From Bacillus sp. 165 (GTDB lineage Bacteria > Bacillota > Bacilli > Bacillales > Bacillaceae_G), in contig NZ_JAGHKQ010000013.1 of the NCBI RefSeq assembly GCF_017742235.1, positions 1-61,590 on the forward strand: a DNA stretch of 61,590 bases, read 5' to 3'. This document shows, piece after piece, positions 1 to 7,886 of this stretch. The notes under the pieces were generated by a model. That model was not told the origin of the DNA, searched no databases, and worked only from the letters and a program-made list of their open reading frames with translations. Numbering within the stretch: the stretch's first letter is position 1; every line of letters begins with the position of its first letter. The translations under genes were made by a program, and so were the position numbers.

Positions 1-110
1 GTCAGATCATACTCACGAATAATCTCTTTTCTTGGTTTTCCATTTTGGTAAAGCTGCACGATCTGTTGCTTGAAATCTTCAGTAAAGGTTCGGCGTTCTC
101 TTTTGGCCAT
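1..110 (-). CDS. IS3-family transposase OrfA, N-terminal part
   Basis: This is the start of the helix-turn-helix OrfA protein (MAKRERRTFTEDFKQQ and onward), cut by the window edge after about 36 residues. The start at 110 has a GAGGAG ribosome binding site. It is identical to the N-terminus of the complete OrfA at 61289-61573, whose entry describes the function. Confidence 0.85.
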   Translation of the reverse strand, partial: MAKRERRTFTEDFKQQIVQLYQNGKPRKEIIREYDL

Positions 111-186
111 GTAGATTCTCCTCAAATATTTTATATGTAGTCTACTTGACCTTAAAAATTCTGTCCAACTAAGTGTAGCCTATCCA
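1..186 (-). mobile_element. IS3-family insertion sequence, 5' end only
   Basis: This is the upstream (orfA-side) end of an IS3-family element whose body lies beyond the left edge. Bases 1-127 are identical to 61464-61590. The element end is near 161-186: the reverse complement here (TGGACAGAATTTTTAAGG, 150-167) matches the opposite end of the right-hand copy (TAGACAACTTTTTTAAGG from 60454), and weaker similarity runs outward to about 186. The exact outer boundary and target duplication cannot be fixed because only one end of each copy is present. Confidence 0.8.
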
Positions 187-592
187 GGTAATATAGGAGA
201 ACTTTTGTTTGAAATAACTTCTTTGATGAGTGGATGTAGTAACCAATTTCTACAATAGCAACACCATCCTAGTATACCTAATATTTGTGACACCTCTCTC
301 TTGCTGTTATTAATATTTCTATTCTTTATTAGTACACCATTCAGGAAAAAAAGTTATTTATTTCCTTTTTTTAGTTATGAATGTAGAATTGAGAGGATTA
401 AACTTAGAATAGCATGCTTTTTAGGTACCTATAGAACTTTTATATCTTCTTGCTTTTGTTATTTCTTTATGTTATATGTTAAGTTTTTCACGAATATTTG
501 ATTTTCAACTTTAAAAAGATATATAGCTAATCTTTTTCTCTATGCCTTGTTCATAACAATTTCTTTGGATTTATTGCCATTTATACATAATA
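187..592. other. AT-rich intergenic region
   Basis: Between the IS end and the terminator of the glycosyltransferase operon I see no convincing gene. A 66-residue reading frame (301-501, plus) begins with a poly-leucine/phenylalanine run, lacks a ribosome binding site and resembles nothing I recognise. Confidence 0.5.
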
Positions 593-649
593 AAAAACGG
601 GAGGAGTACAAATTCAGCAGTAATAAGGATTTATACTCTTCCCGTTTTT
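593..649 (-). terminator. Rho-independent terminator of the GT2-gtrA-GT-C operon
   Basis: A 16-bp stem (593-608 with 634-649, one G-U pair) has a T-run on the minus strand, 27 bases beyond the stop codon of the GT-C gene. The A-rich left arm means it could also stop plus-strand transcripts. Confidence 0.85.
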
Positions 650-675
650 AAAATAGTATCTTATCGTATTGTAAG

Positions 676-2112
676 TTACTTGTTTAATTTAGACCCTATA
701 GGAAGGAATCTATAAACCAAATAAATACCATAGCTTTGAATAATAGCAAAGCTCGGAATGATGAATGACCGATATCTCGTTTGAACCTCAATTAAGAAAT
801 GTACACATACATATCCTATAATTAATAGAAGAAAAAGGGTAAATCGTTTGTTTTCATCCTTTATACATAAAACAATGGCTGCAACAAAGGCAAATGCCAT
901 CATAACCATGTAGTATGCACGCTCGAACATGAAAAATAAATTGGATAAGTTTGGCTTGTTTAAGGTCCCTAGACTCCAGGAAATCGAGGCGTCATTTGAT
1001 CCCCACATGATTTTAAACTTATTTTTGAATAAAACTGCTAACTTTTTCTTATCTGTAATCCTTTCCTTGACCAGCTGTTTTTCCCTTTCATCGCGTTCGT
1101 TTCCAATAGGAAATTGGCTTACATACTTCGCATCTTCGTTGGAATATTGTCCCACTGTTCCATGATTAAATCCAAGAACGAATTTCCAATAAGGTTCCCG
1201 ATTGGATAATGGATAGGAAGTAATTCCAGCAGCCATAAAGGAATAGCTAACCAGATAATGTACCACATAAAAAGCAACGATAAATCCAATAAATTTTGTT
1301 ATAATACTACTCTTTTCTCCTGTTTTACTTCCAATAAAGGAGAATACAAACACATAAAGGATTACAGCAAGCAAAACAAAGGCACCAAGCGGGCGGGTAA
1401 TATCTCCTAGTGACAATAAAATTCCAATATATAGCCATGTATATTTATATTGAATCCCTTTACTAACTAATAAGTAGAAACCCAGATAGAATAAGAAAGT
1501 TGATAAATGTTCATTCGTCAAAACAGAAGACATAATAATACTTGGAATATAAAACGCGTACACAGTTCCAGCAATTCTTCCACAAAATTCATTAAATACT
1601 TTAGATGTGATTCGGTAAATGAAAACAGTTGTCCCGACACTATAGATAACATTTAGAATCTTTAGGATAAAAGGAAATTCTCCTACTACTTTAATAATAC
1701 ATGCCTCGTACATCGTAAAGCCCACTTGATATACCCATGATGAAAAGTAGGGAAGTTTTGAAAAACTAAAATCCCCTTTTGCAGCACTAACTGCACTACC
1801 ATATATCATAGCGAAATCCGATTGAATTGGAGTATGTATTTTTAATACCCATATCATTCGTATAGAGAAAGAAAGTAGGATTAGAAGTAGAAGAAATAGC
1901 TTCTTTGATATGAATACATAAGAAATATATGAAATAACTAGCATCCCCGTAGCAAAGATAAAAAAGATTAACCCAAATTTTATTTTACTAGAGAATGCTT
2001 CCTCAATATTCAGACAAGAATACAAAAAAGCAGCCAGGAAAAAGACAGCTGCTAAAAAGCTAAGTCCTTTAGAGCAAAAAGCATGAAAAATTCTAGCAGG
2101 TAAATGAAACAT
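676..2112 (-). CDS. GT-C type membrane glycosyltransferase (GT39-like)
   Basis: A 478-residue polytopic membrane protein with about ten or more hydrophobic segments. An acidic motif in an early outer loop (TPIQSDFAMIYGSA) is the usual place for the catalytic aspartate of GT-C enzymes, which take sugars from polyprenyl-phosphate carriers on the outer membrane face. The start at 2112 is chosen because GGAGGA lies 8 bases upstream. The longer frame from 2133 would place that site inside the coding region. It is the third gene after a GT2 synthase and a GtrA protein, the order of three-component glycosylation systems such as CsbB/GtcA/YfhO. A strong hairpin lies between it and gtrA, so its expression may be reduced relative to the first two genes. 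The acceptor is unknown; a wall or lipid-anchored polymer is inferred. Confidence 0.75.
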   Translation of the reverse strand: MFHLPARIFHAFCSKGLSFLAAVFFLAAFLYSCLNIEEAFSSKIKFGLIFFIFATGMLVISYISYVFISKKLFLLLLILLSFSIRMIWVLKIHTPIQSDFAMIYGSAVSAAKGDFSFSKLPYFSSWVYQVGFTMYEACIIKVVGEFPFILKILNVIYSVGTTVFIYRITSKVFNEFCGRIAGTVYAFYIPSIIMSSVLTNEHLSTFLFYLGFYLLVSKGIQYKYTWLYIGILLSLGDITRPLGAFVLLAVILYVFVFSFIGSKTGEKSSIITKFIGFIVAFYVVHYLVSYSFMAAGITSYPLSNREPYWKFVLGFNHGTVGQYSNEDAKYVSQFPIGNERDEREKQLVKERITDKKKLAVLFKNKFKIMWGSNDASISWSLGTLNKPNLSNLFFMFERAYYMVMMAFAFVAAIVLCIKDENKRFTLFLLLIIGYVCVHFLIEVQTRYRSFIIPSFAIIQSYGIYLVYRFLPIGSKLNK

Positions 2113-2146
2113 CAAAAATATCCTCCATGTCAAAATTTTATTTCAA

Positions 2147-2197
2147 AATAGTGAAAAAGCACACTTTTGAAATGCTATGGTGCGCTTTTTCACTATT
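2147..2197 (-). terminator. Hairpin between gtrA-like gene and GT-C gene
   Basis: An 18-bp near-perfect stem (2147-2164 with 2180-2197) lies directly after the GtrA stop codon and upstream of the GT-C ribosome binding site. On the minus strand the right part of the stem carries only a short T stretch, so it may be a partial terminator or processing site. Confidence 0.6.
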
Positions 2198-2200
2198 TAT

Positions 2201-2611
2201 TTAATTTCTTTGTTCTATTTGTTCCTTTGTTTTGAAAATCACATACTTACTAGCAAAATAATTGAAGATAACAACAACAACATTTGCTGCAATTTTTGCA
2301 AAAACATCATTTATTTTAAGACCACTAACTAAGATAATCATGCTGGCAAAGTCTAATCCGTAGGAAACTATACGAAAAAAGACAAAGGATGAGAATTCCA
2401 TTATCAACGATTTTTTATCTGTTTCTTTGCTATTGAATACATATAGCTTGTTTGTAATAAAAGCAAAAACAACAGCAAGAACCCATGCAACAGTTGTGGC
2501 AATTCGATAATCAACGTTCAGTAGCTTGGTTAATATTACGTAAACAACGATATTAATAACCGTAGTAAGGCCCCCGAATACAAGATAACTTATAATCTCT
2601 TTTTTCTTCAT
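2201..2611 (-). CDS. GtrA/GtcA-family membrane protein (lipid-linked sugar flippase)
   Basis: A 136-residue protein with four predicted membrane helices (about residues 8-28, 35-55, 72-95 and 102-122). The GtrA pattern is clear: FGGLTTVINIVVY near the N-terminus, a central VFAFITNKLYVFNS and a C-terminal NYFASKYVIFK. Family members are thought to move undecaprenyl-phosphate-linked monosaccharides across the membrane. It begins 11 bases after the GT2 stop codon, so the two genes are co-transcribed and very probably act together: GT2 charges the lipid carrier, this protein flips it and the GT-C enzyme uses it. Confidence 0.88.
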   Translation of the reverse strand: MKKKEIISYLVFGGLTTVINIVVYVILTKLLNVDYRIATTVAWVLAVVFAFITNKLYVFNSKETDKKSLIMEFSSFVFFRIVSYGLDFASMIILVSGLKINDVFAKIAANVVVVIFNYFASKYVIFKTKEQIEQRN

Positions 2612-2622
2612 AGGCTTAATCC

Positions 2623-3609
2623 CTATCTCAAAGAGGAATATACATGTTCTTCTTTTTCATGTACAGGACGATTAGAAACCTTTTTATCGTTATATTCATC
2701 CACAAAATACAAAGGTCTTTTTTTGGTTTCATTGAAGATTCTGCCCAAGTATTCTCCAATAACTCCAAGAGAAAGGAGTTGAATGCCACCCAAGAATAGA
2801 ATAACTGTCATCAATGAAGGATACCCTACCACTGATTCTCCAAATACTAATGTCTTAAAAATAATCCAAGTCATATAAATGAATGCAAACAGAGAGAGAA
2901 TAAATCCACATAAAGCCGAAAAACGTAAAGGAGCAGTTGTAAAGGAGGTTATACCTTCAATAGCCAGATCCATTAATTTAAAGTAATTCCACTTTGTTTC
3001 CCCTGCAGCTCTTGAATCCCTATCGAATAAAATTTCCTTTTTATTATATCCAATCCAACTGAACATTCCTTTTGTGTAGCGTTGTGTTTCTCGAATTTGT
3101 TTCAGTGCCTCAACACATCTTCGGTCTAATAGACGAAAATCACCAGTGTTTTTCTGAATAGGAATACGTGTTAGTTTTTGAAGGAATTTATAGAAGACTG
3201 TAGCTGTCCATTTTTTAAGCCAAGTTTCTCCTGAACGAGTCCTTCTTTTTGCATATACATCATCATATCCTTGCTCCCAGTATTTAATCATTTCTGGAAT
3301 CAACTCGGGCGGGTCTTGAAGATCTGCATCAATAATTATTAACGCATCACCAAGAGCATGGTCTAAGCCTGCAATCATGGCTGTTTCTTTCCCAAAATTC
3401 CGAGATAAATCTACATAAGAAACACGGTTATCTTTTTTTCTTAAAGATTTAATAATATCTACAGTTGCATCTTTACTTCCATCATTTACAAAAAGGATCT
3501 CAAATTGGTAAAAAGGAATGGTTTCCGTTACTGTATTTAAACGGTCATATAGTTGATGCAATACTTCTTCTTCATTGTAAGCCGGTATAAGAATAGTGAT
3601 GGTTTTCAG
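2623..3609 (-). CDS. GT2 polyprenyl-phosphate glycosyltransferase (GtrB/CsbB-like), CTG start
   Basis: A 328-residue family 2 glycosyltransferase that loads a sugar from a nucleotide donor onto undecaprenyl phosphate at the inner membrane face. Visible motifs are the N-terminal ILIPAYNEE, the FVNDGSKD loop, the metal-binding DAD at about 94-96, and two C-terminal membrane helices (about 230-250 and 265-290). The first ATG/GTG/TTG in frame (TTG at 3561) would cut off the invariant ILIPAYNEE strand. In-frame sequence extends upstream to CTG at 3607-3609, preceded 7 bases away by GGAGAG, so CTG is the likely start. It is the first gene of the glycosylation operon. Confidence 0.85.
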   Translation of the reverse strand: MKTITILIPAYNEEEVLHQLYDRLNTVTETIPFYQFEILFVNDGSKDATVDIIKSLRKKDNRVSYVDLSRNFGKETAMIAGLDHALGDALIIIDADLQDPPELIPEMIKYWEQGYDDVYAKRRTRSGETWLKKWTATVFYKFLQKLTRIPIQKNTGDFRLLDRRCVEALKQIRETQRYTKGMFSWIGYNKKEILFDRDSRAAGETKWNYFKLMDLAIEGITSFTTAPLRFSALCGFILSLFAFIYMTWIIFKTLVFGESVVGYPSLMTVILFLGGIQLLSLGVIGEYLGRIFNETKKRPLYFVDEYNDKKVSNRPVHEKEEHVYSSLR

Positions 3610-4547
3610 TATAATACTCTCCTTTTTAAAAATTTAAGCACATTGAATTATTATATCACTGGCTTTTTTATGTATCAATCAAAGAATTTGTTTCTTCTTT
3701 ATTAAGATCCTAGAATAGAATTTCCTGTTCCTTTATTATTTTCTTCTATATCAATTTCTTATATTTCCATTTATGAATTTTGTTTTTAATTATAGTTTGC
3801 ATGAAAGATATTAACCCCTATACTCCGTAAAAATTATTACATCTACATGGCAACTTAATGCTATAAGACGTATTTGATTAATTAACAAGCAAACTTACCT
3901 TGGCTGTACTCTAATAGAATATGATGTTTGTAATACGTGCAAAATACTATTAGGTCTAAAAACTTTTTATTTTATTATACCCCTCTTTTATTGCTGTATG
4001 CGTCATCAAATTATGTTTTAGAATTGAACTTACACATCTGCTTAGAAACACTGTTCGTATGATTTTATGTACCACTTTCTTTTGAAAATGGATTGATGTT
4101 CCTACATACTCTATTACATTCTTTACAGGATAGACCATCTGCAAAAATTCACAGTAATATTCTCTTATTAAAGAAAGTGGCGAACCTTTCAGAGAGGATT
4201 TGCTAACGATATAAAGAAACCAAAAATACAAACAAGATTCTACATGTTTAATAATGCTTAATCATAATAGCCATTATATCTTTTTGATAGCTGTCTTATT
4301 TGACATTCCGATAAATGGAGTTCACAATTAATTTTGATGAACTACTACAAATATTATTCAAGTTATATAACTGAGAGCGATTACTAAATTAAAAAGAAGC
4401 TTGTCTAGCATTACATTCCCTTTTCTCAACTTAAATACTTAATGCATCAGTTACATTAATTTGTTATACTATGCTATGTGTAAAAAATAGCTGAATTATG
4501 TAGTTTCAACTCGAATTTATTGAGAATAAAAAGTGAGGTTCTTTTAC
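3610..4547. other. Long AT-rich gap between divergent glycan operons
   Basis: This gap of about 0.9 kb must hold the promoters for the minus-strand GT2 operon and the plus-strand wecC operon, but I cannot assign either with confidence. A 91-residue minus-strand frame (3956-4231) starts with TTG, has no ribosome binding site and matches nothing I know. It may be chance or the relic of a lost gene. Confidence 0.4.
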
Positions 4548-5822
4548 ATGAAGAAAATATGTGTAATTGGATTAGGTTATATCGGAATGCCGACGGCCGC
4601 TGTATTTGCTTCGGCTGGTTATGATGTTATCGGTGTAGACATAAATGATAAAGTAGTGAATTCTTTAAATAATGGTCAAATTACTATTGAAGAAGTAGGA
4701 TTGCCAGAGTTAGTAAAAGATGTAGTGGAGAAAGGGAAGCTGCGCGCTTCAAAAACCCCTGAAGCTGCTGATGTCTTTATTATCGCGGTTCCGACGCCAA
4801 TCCATGCTGACGATACGGCAAATGTAGATTATGTAGTCGATGCAACAAAATCTATTGTGCCATATTTGCAAAAAGGTAATGTAGTAATTGTAGAATCCAC
4901 AATACCTCCAAGAACAATGGATGATATTGTTGCTCCAATTTTACGAGAACAAGGCTGGGATACTGAACAAGATTTATATCTTGCTCATTGTCCAGAACGT
5001 GTATTACCAGGACGTATTTTGATTGAGCTGATTGAAAATACTCGTATTGTAGGCGGAACGACTCCAGAAGCAGCTCGCAAAGCGGCTGATGTGTATCGTT
5101 TGGTTGTCACAGGTGACGTGATTGAAACAGAAGCCTTAACCGCTGAAATGGCAAAGCTGATGGAAAATACATTCCGTGATGTTAATATTGCTCTTGCAAA
5201 TGAGCTGGCGAAAATTTCAAAACGTTTAGGTGTCAATGCCCACGATGTTATTGAACTTGCTAATAAGCATCCTCGCGTGAATATTCACCAGCCGGGACCA
5301 GGTGTTGGCGGACATTGCTTGGCTGTTGATCCATATTTTATTGTAGAAAAAGCACCAGAAGAAGCACAGCTTATTGCTCTTTCTCGTAAAGTTAATAACT
5401 CTATGCCACGTTTTGTAATCGATCAAGTGAAGTACTTAACATCTGAAATGGATAAAGCGACTATAGCAGTATTCGGATTAACATATAAAGGAAATATTGA
5501 CGATATCCGTGAAAGTCCTGCTTTAGATATTTATAAAGAATTAACAAAATATGAGAAATTTGAAGTGCGTGCTCATGACCCTCATGTCCATGAATCACAA
5601 GTTGATTTCCCTTTATATTCATTTGAGAAAGCCGTTGACGGTGCACACCTTGTCCTGCTTTTAGCGGACCATAATGAATTTAAAAACATGGATAGCGACG
5701 AGTTTGCAAAGCTGATGGCGTCACCAGTCGTATTAGATACAAAAAATTGTGCAACTCTTGATAAGGAAAAAGTAGCACTATATCGTCTTGGTGATTTATC
5801 TTCCTTACAAGCGATTCAATAA
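4548..5822 (+). CDS. wecC: UDP-N-acetyl-D-mannosamine dehydrogenase type nucleotide-sugar dehydrogenase
   Basis: A 424-residue NAD-dependent dehydrogenase of the UDP-Glc/GDP-Man dehydrogenase family. By similarity to WecC it oxidises UDP-ManNAc twice to UDP-ManNAc-uronate. The N-terminal Rossmann fold has GLGYIG (G8, G10, G13). The central helix region contains ETEALTAEMAKLMENT. The catalytic loop GPGVGGHCLAVDPYF places the thiol nucleophile at Cys257. The C-terminal UDP-binding domain contains TYKGNIDDIRESPA. The start at 4548 uses GTGAGG 9 bases upstream; a GTG at 4533 would be part of that site. The TagA/WecG-type gene follows after 25 bases, which supports ManNAc or ManNAcA chemistry. Other UDP-sugars cannot be excluded by sequence alone. 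Confidence 0.88.
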   Translation: MKKICVIGLGYIGMPTAAVFASAGYDVIGVDINDKVVNSLNNGQITIEEVGLPELVKDVVEKGKLRASKTPEAADVFIIAVPTPIHADDTANVDYVVDATKSIVPYLQKGNVVIVESTIPPRTMDDIVAPILREQGWDTEQDLYLAHCPERVLPGRILIELIENTRIVGGTTPEAARKAADVYRLVVTGDVIETEALTAEMAKLMENTFRDVNIALANELAKISKRLGVNAHDVIELANKHPRVNIHQPGPGVGGHCLAVDPYFIVEKAPEEAQLIALSRKVNNSMPRFVIDQVKYLTSEMDKATIAVFGLTYKGNIDDIRESPALDIYKELTKYEKFEVRAHDPHVHESQVDFPLYSFEKAVDGAHLVLLLADHNEFKNMDSDEFAKLMASPVVLDTKNCATLDKEKVALYRLGDLSSLQAIQ

Positions 5823-5847
5823 AACAAGCAATAGGAAGTGGTATCCT

Positions 5848-6558
5848 ATGAAGAAAGAAAGTTACCTAGGTGTACAAGTATCACCTTTAAATTATGAAGA
5901 AATTTTAGCTGACATTGACAAACGCATAAAAGCTGGAGAGCAGTCAACTCTTATTGCAGTGAATCCAGAGAAAATTATCACCGCTCAAAAAGACTCTACC
6001 TTAAGAGAGCTTATTAATAATGCCACGTATCAAATTCCGGATGGAATCGGCGTTGTGCTTGCTTCAAAGCTAAAGGGAGGCTCCATTACAACAAGAGTAA
6101 CCGGAATTGAAATGATGGAGCGTTTGAACGGACATGCTGCTAAAAAAGGTTATAAAGTATTTTTATATGGTGCAGCAGAAGAAGTTGTTACACAAGCAAA
6201 AGAAGCACTAGAAAAGAAATACCCTGGTCTTTCTATTGTCGGTTATGAGAATGGCTATATTCAGGACAATGAGGACCTTGTGCATAAAATAAATCAATCA
6301 CAAGCAGATATTTTATTTATCGCAATGGGAAGCCCGCGTCAAGAGCTATGGATCCGTAAGCATATGCCTCATTTACAGGTAAAAGTGTTCCAAGGTGTAG
6401 GAGGAAGCTTTGATGTGCTGGCTGGAAAAGTAAAACGGGCACCAGAAGTGTTCCAGCAATTCGGATTAGAGTGGTTCTATCGCTTAATCTCAGAGCCAAA
6501 ACGCTTCAAACGGCAATTAGCATTACCGAAGTTCTTGTTTCAGATTATGTTCAAATAA
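5848..6558 (+). CDS. WecG/TagA/CpsF-family glycosyltransferase (GT26)
   Basis: A 236-residue GT26 enzyme. Family signatures are VNPEKIITAQKD, the IPDGIGVV stretch, RVTGIEMMERL, FLYGAAEEVV, and FIAMGSPRQELWI with the GGSFDVLAGKVKRAP loop near the C-terminus. TagA transfers ManNAc from UDP-ManNAc to undecaprenyl-PP-GlcNAc to make the wall teichoic acid linkage unit; WecG transfers ManNAcA in enterobacterial common antigen. Coupling to wecC favours the ManNAcA-type reaction but does not prove it. The start at 5848 is preceded by AGGAAGTGG. The longer frame from 5788 overlaps wecC and has no ribosome binding site. It ends at a clear terminator. Confidence 0.88.
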   Translation: MKKESYLGVQVSPLNYEEILADIDKRIKAGEQSTLIAVNPEKIITAQKDSTLRELINNATYQIPDGIGVVLASKLKGGSITTRVTGIEMMERLNGHAAKKGYKVFLYGAAEEVVTQAKEALEKKYPGLSIVGYENGYIQDNEDLVHKINQSQADILFIAMGSPRQELWIRKHMPHLQVKVFQGVGGSFDVLAGKVKRAPEVFQQFGLEWFYRLISEPKRFKRQLALPKFLFQIMFK

Positions 6559-6563
6559 TGTTT

Positions 6564-6594
6564 GGCTTCTGCCTTAGTTGTAGAAGCCTTTTTT
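6564..6594 (+). terminator. Rho-independent terminator after the TagA/WecG-type gene
   Basis: A 7-bp GC-rich stem (6564-6570 with 6582-6588) is followed by six T residues, 5 bases past the stop codon. It separates the wecC-tagA unit from the following GT4 gene. Confidence 0.85.
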
Positions 6595-6655
6595 CTATAA
6601 TCCTTATTTAACTAGGAAATGAACAAACACAAACTATATAGTGGAGGACATATTA

Positions 6656-7753
6656 ATGAAGGTGCTTCATGTTATAAGCGGAGGAGAAACAGGAGGGTCT
6701 CGTAAACATTTGATTACACTTCTGTCCAGGTTTCCAAAGCAAGATGTTTCTTTAGTAGTGTTTCAAGAAGGAACGATACTGGAGGAAGCCAGAGAGAACG
6801 GAATTGATGTCCACCTCCTGAAGCAAACATCACGTTATGATTTATCTGTTTTAAGCCGTTATACAAATTTTATTAACAACGGTGGGTATGAAATAGTTCA
6901 CACCCATGGACCGCGTGCAAATCTGTTTACATCTCTTATCAAACATAAAATACATGCGAAATGGGTATGCACCATTCATAGTGATCCTGCTTTAGACTTT
7001 GTGAAATCAGGAATCAAAGGTGCAATCTTCACAAAATTGAATCTTTTTTCCATGAAGAAAATTGATTTGTTCTTTGCCGTCTCTAATCGATTCAAGAAAA
7101 ACTTGATGAGCCTTGGTATACCCGAACATAAAATTGTTGTTATTTATAATGGGCTTGAATTTAATCATCACCCCTATCACAACACGTTGCAAAAAGAAGA
7201 TTTGAACCTTTCAAGCAGTGACTTTGTATTGACTATGATTGCAAGATTACATCCAATTAAAGGTCACGAAGTTTTATTTGAGGCATTACAAACATTAAAG
7301 CAAAAAAATATAAAAGTATTGCTAGTTGGAGATGGTCCGATTGAACAAGAATTAAAGAAAGCAGTTACGGAAAAAGGTCTTTCTTCTACAGTTCAATTTT
7401 TAGGATTCCGAAAAGATGTTGATGAGCTTCTCTCCATTACCGATGTGAATTTATTAACCTCCTACAGCGAAAGCTTTCCGCTCGTATTGTTAGAAGCCGC
7501 GCAGCACAAGGTCACTTGTATTGCTACCAATGTAGGTGGGGTAGCTGATTTAATTAATAGTCCTGAATTAGGATGGGTCATTCCCCCTAACAATGCAGAA
7601 GCATTACGAAACGCGATCATAGAAGCTTATGAATTGTATCAGAAAAATGAGCTGTCAAATAAAGGAGAAAAGCTTTACCAACGAGCAACTTCTCATTTTT
7701 CTTTAGAAAGCCTTTATAAAGCTATTCGTGATACGTATGAGGGTTTGGTATAA
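6656..7753 (+). CDS. GT4 family glycosyltransferase
   Basis: A 365-residue retaining GT-B glycosyltransferase. The N-terminal half has the Rossmann motif VLHVISGGETGGSRKHL and the acceptor-side VHTHGPRANL. The C-terminal half has IARLHPIKGHEVLFEAL, VGDGPIEQELK, FLGFRKDVDELL and the donor-binding ESFPLVLLEAA (EX7E). This resembles enzymes that extend capsule, teichuronic or wall polysaccharides from nucleotide-sugar donors in the cytosol. The start at 6656 is set by GGAGG 8 bases upstream; an in-frame start at 6641 overlaps that site. It sits downstream of wecC and tagA, separated by a terminator, so it probably has its own promoter. Donor and acceptor are unknown. Confidence 0.82.
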   Translation: MKVLHVISGGETGGSRKHLITLLSRFPKQDVSLVVFQEGTILEEARENGIDVHLLKQTSRYDLSVLSRYTNFINNGGYEIVHTHGPRANLFTSLIKHKIHAKWVCTIHSDPALDFVKSGIKGAIFTKLNLFSMKKIDLFFAVSNRFKKNLMSLGIPEHKIVVIYNGLEFNHHPYHNTLQKEDLNLSSSDFVLTMIARLHPIKGHEVLFEALQTLKQKNIKVLLVGDGPIEQELKKAVTEKGLSSTVQFLGFRKDVDELLSITDVNLLTSYSESFPLVLLEAAQHKVTCIATNVGGVADLINSPELGWVIPPNNAEALRNAIIEAYELYQKNELSNKGEKLYQRATSHFSLESLYKAIRDTYEGLV

Positions 7754-7843
7754 TTCACGAATCCCCTCTTTGAAAAATTTAGCAAATATGGGTCTGTCAA
7801 AGCTCGTACATTGACTGCATTCCATATTTACTTCCTTCGCATA

Positions 7844-7881
7844 AAAAGACAGGAAATACAATTCGTATCCCCTGTCTTTTT
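7844..7881. terminator. Bidirectional terminator between GT4 gene and topB
   Basis: A 10-bp perfect stem (7844-7853 with 7872-7881) is flanked by A residues on the left and T residues on the right. It can stop both the plus-strand GT4 transcript and the minus-strand topB transcript. Confidence 0.88.
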
Positions 7882-7886
7882 TAGTA

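Noticed and set aside
301..501. 66-residue plus-strand reading frame near the left edge
   Set aside because: It lacks a ribosome binding site, has composition typical of translated AT-rich DNA and shows no recognisable motif.
3956..4231. 91-residue minus-strand frame in the glycan gap
   Set aside because: TTG start without a ribosome binding site and no family recognised. It could be a relic, but I cannot support a gene.
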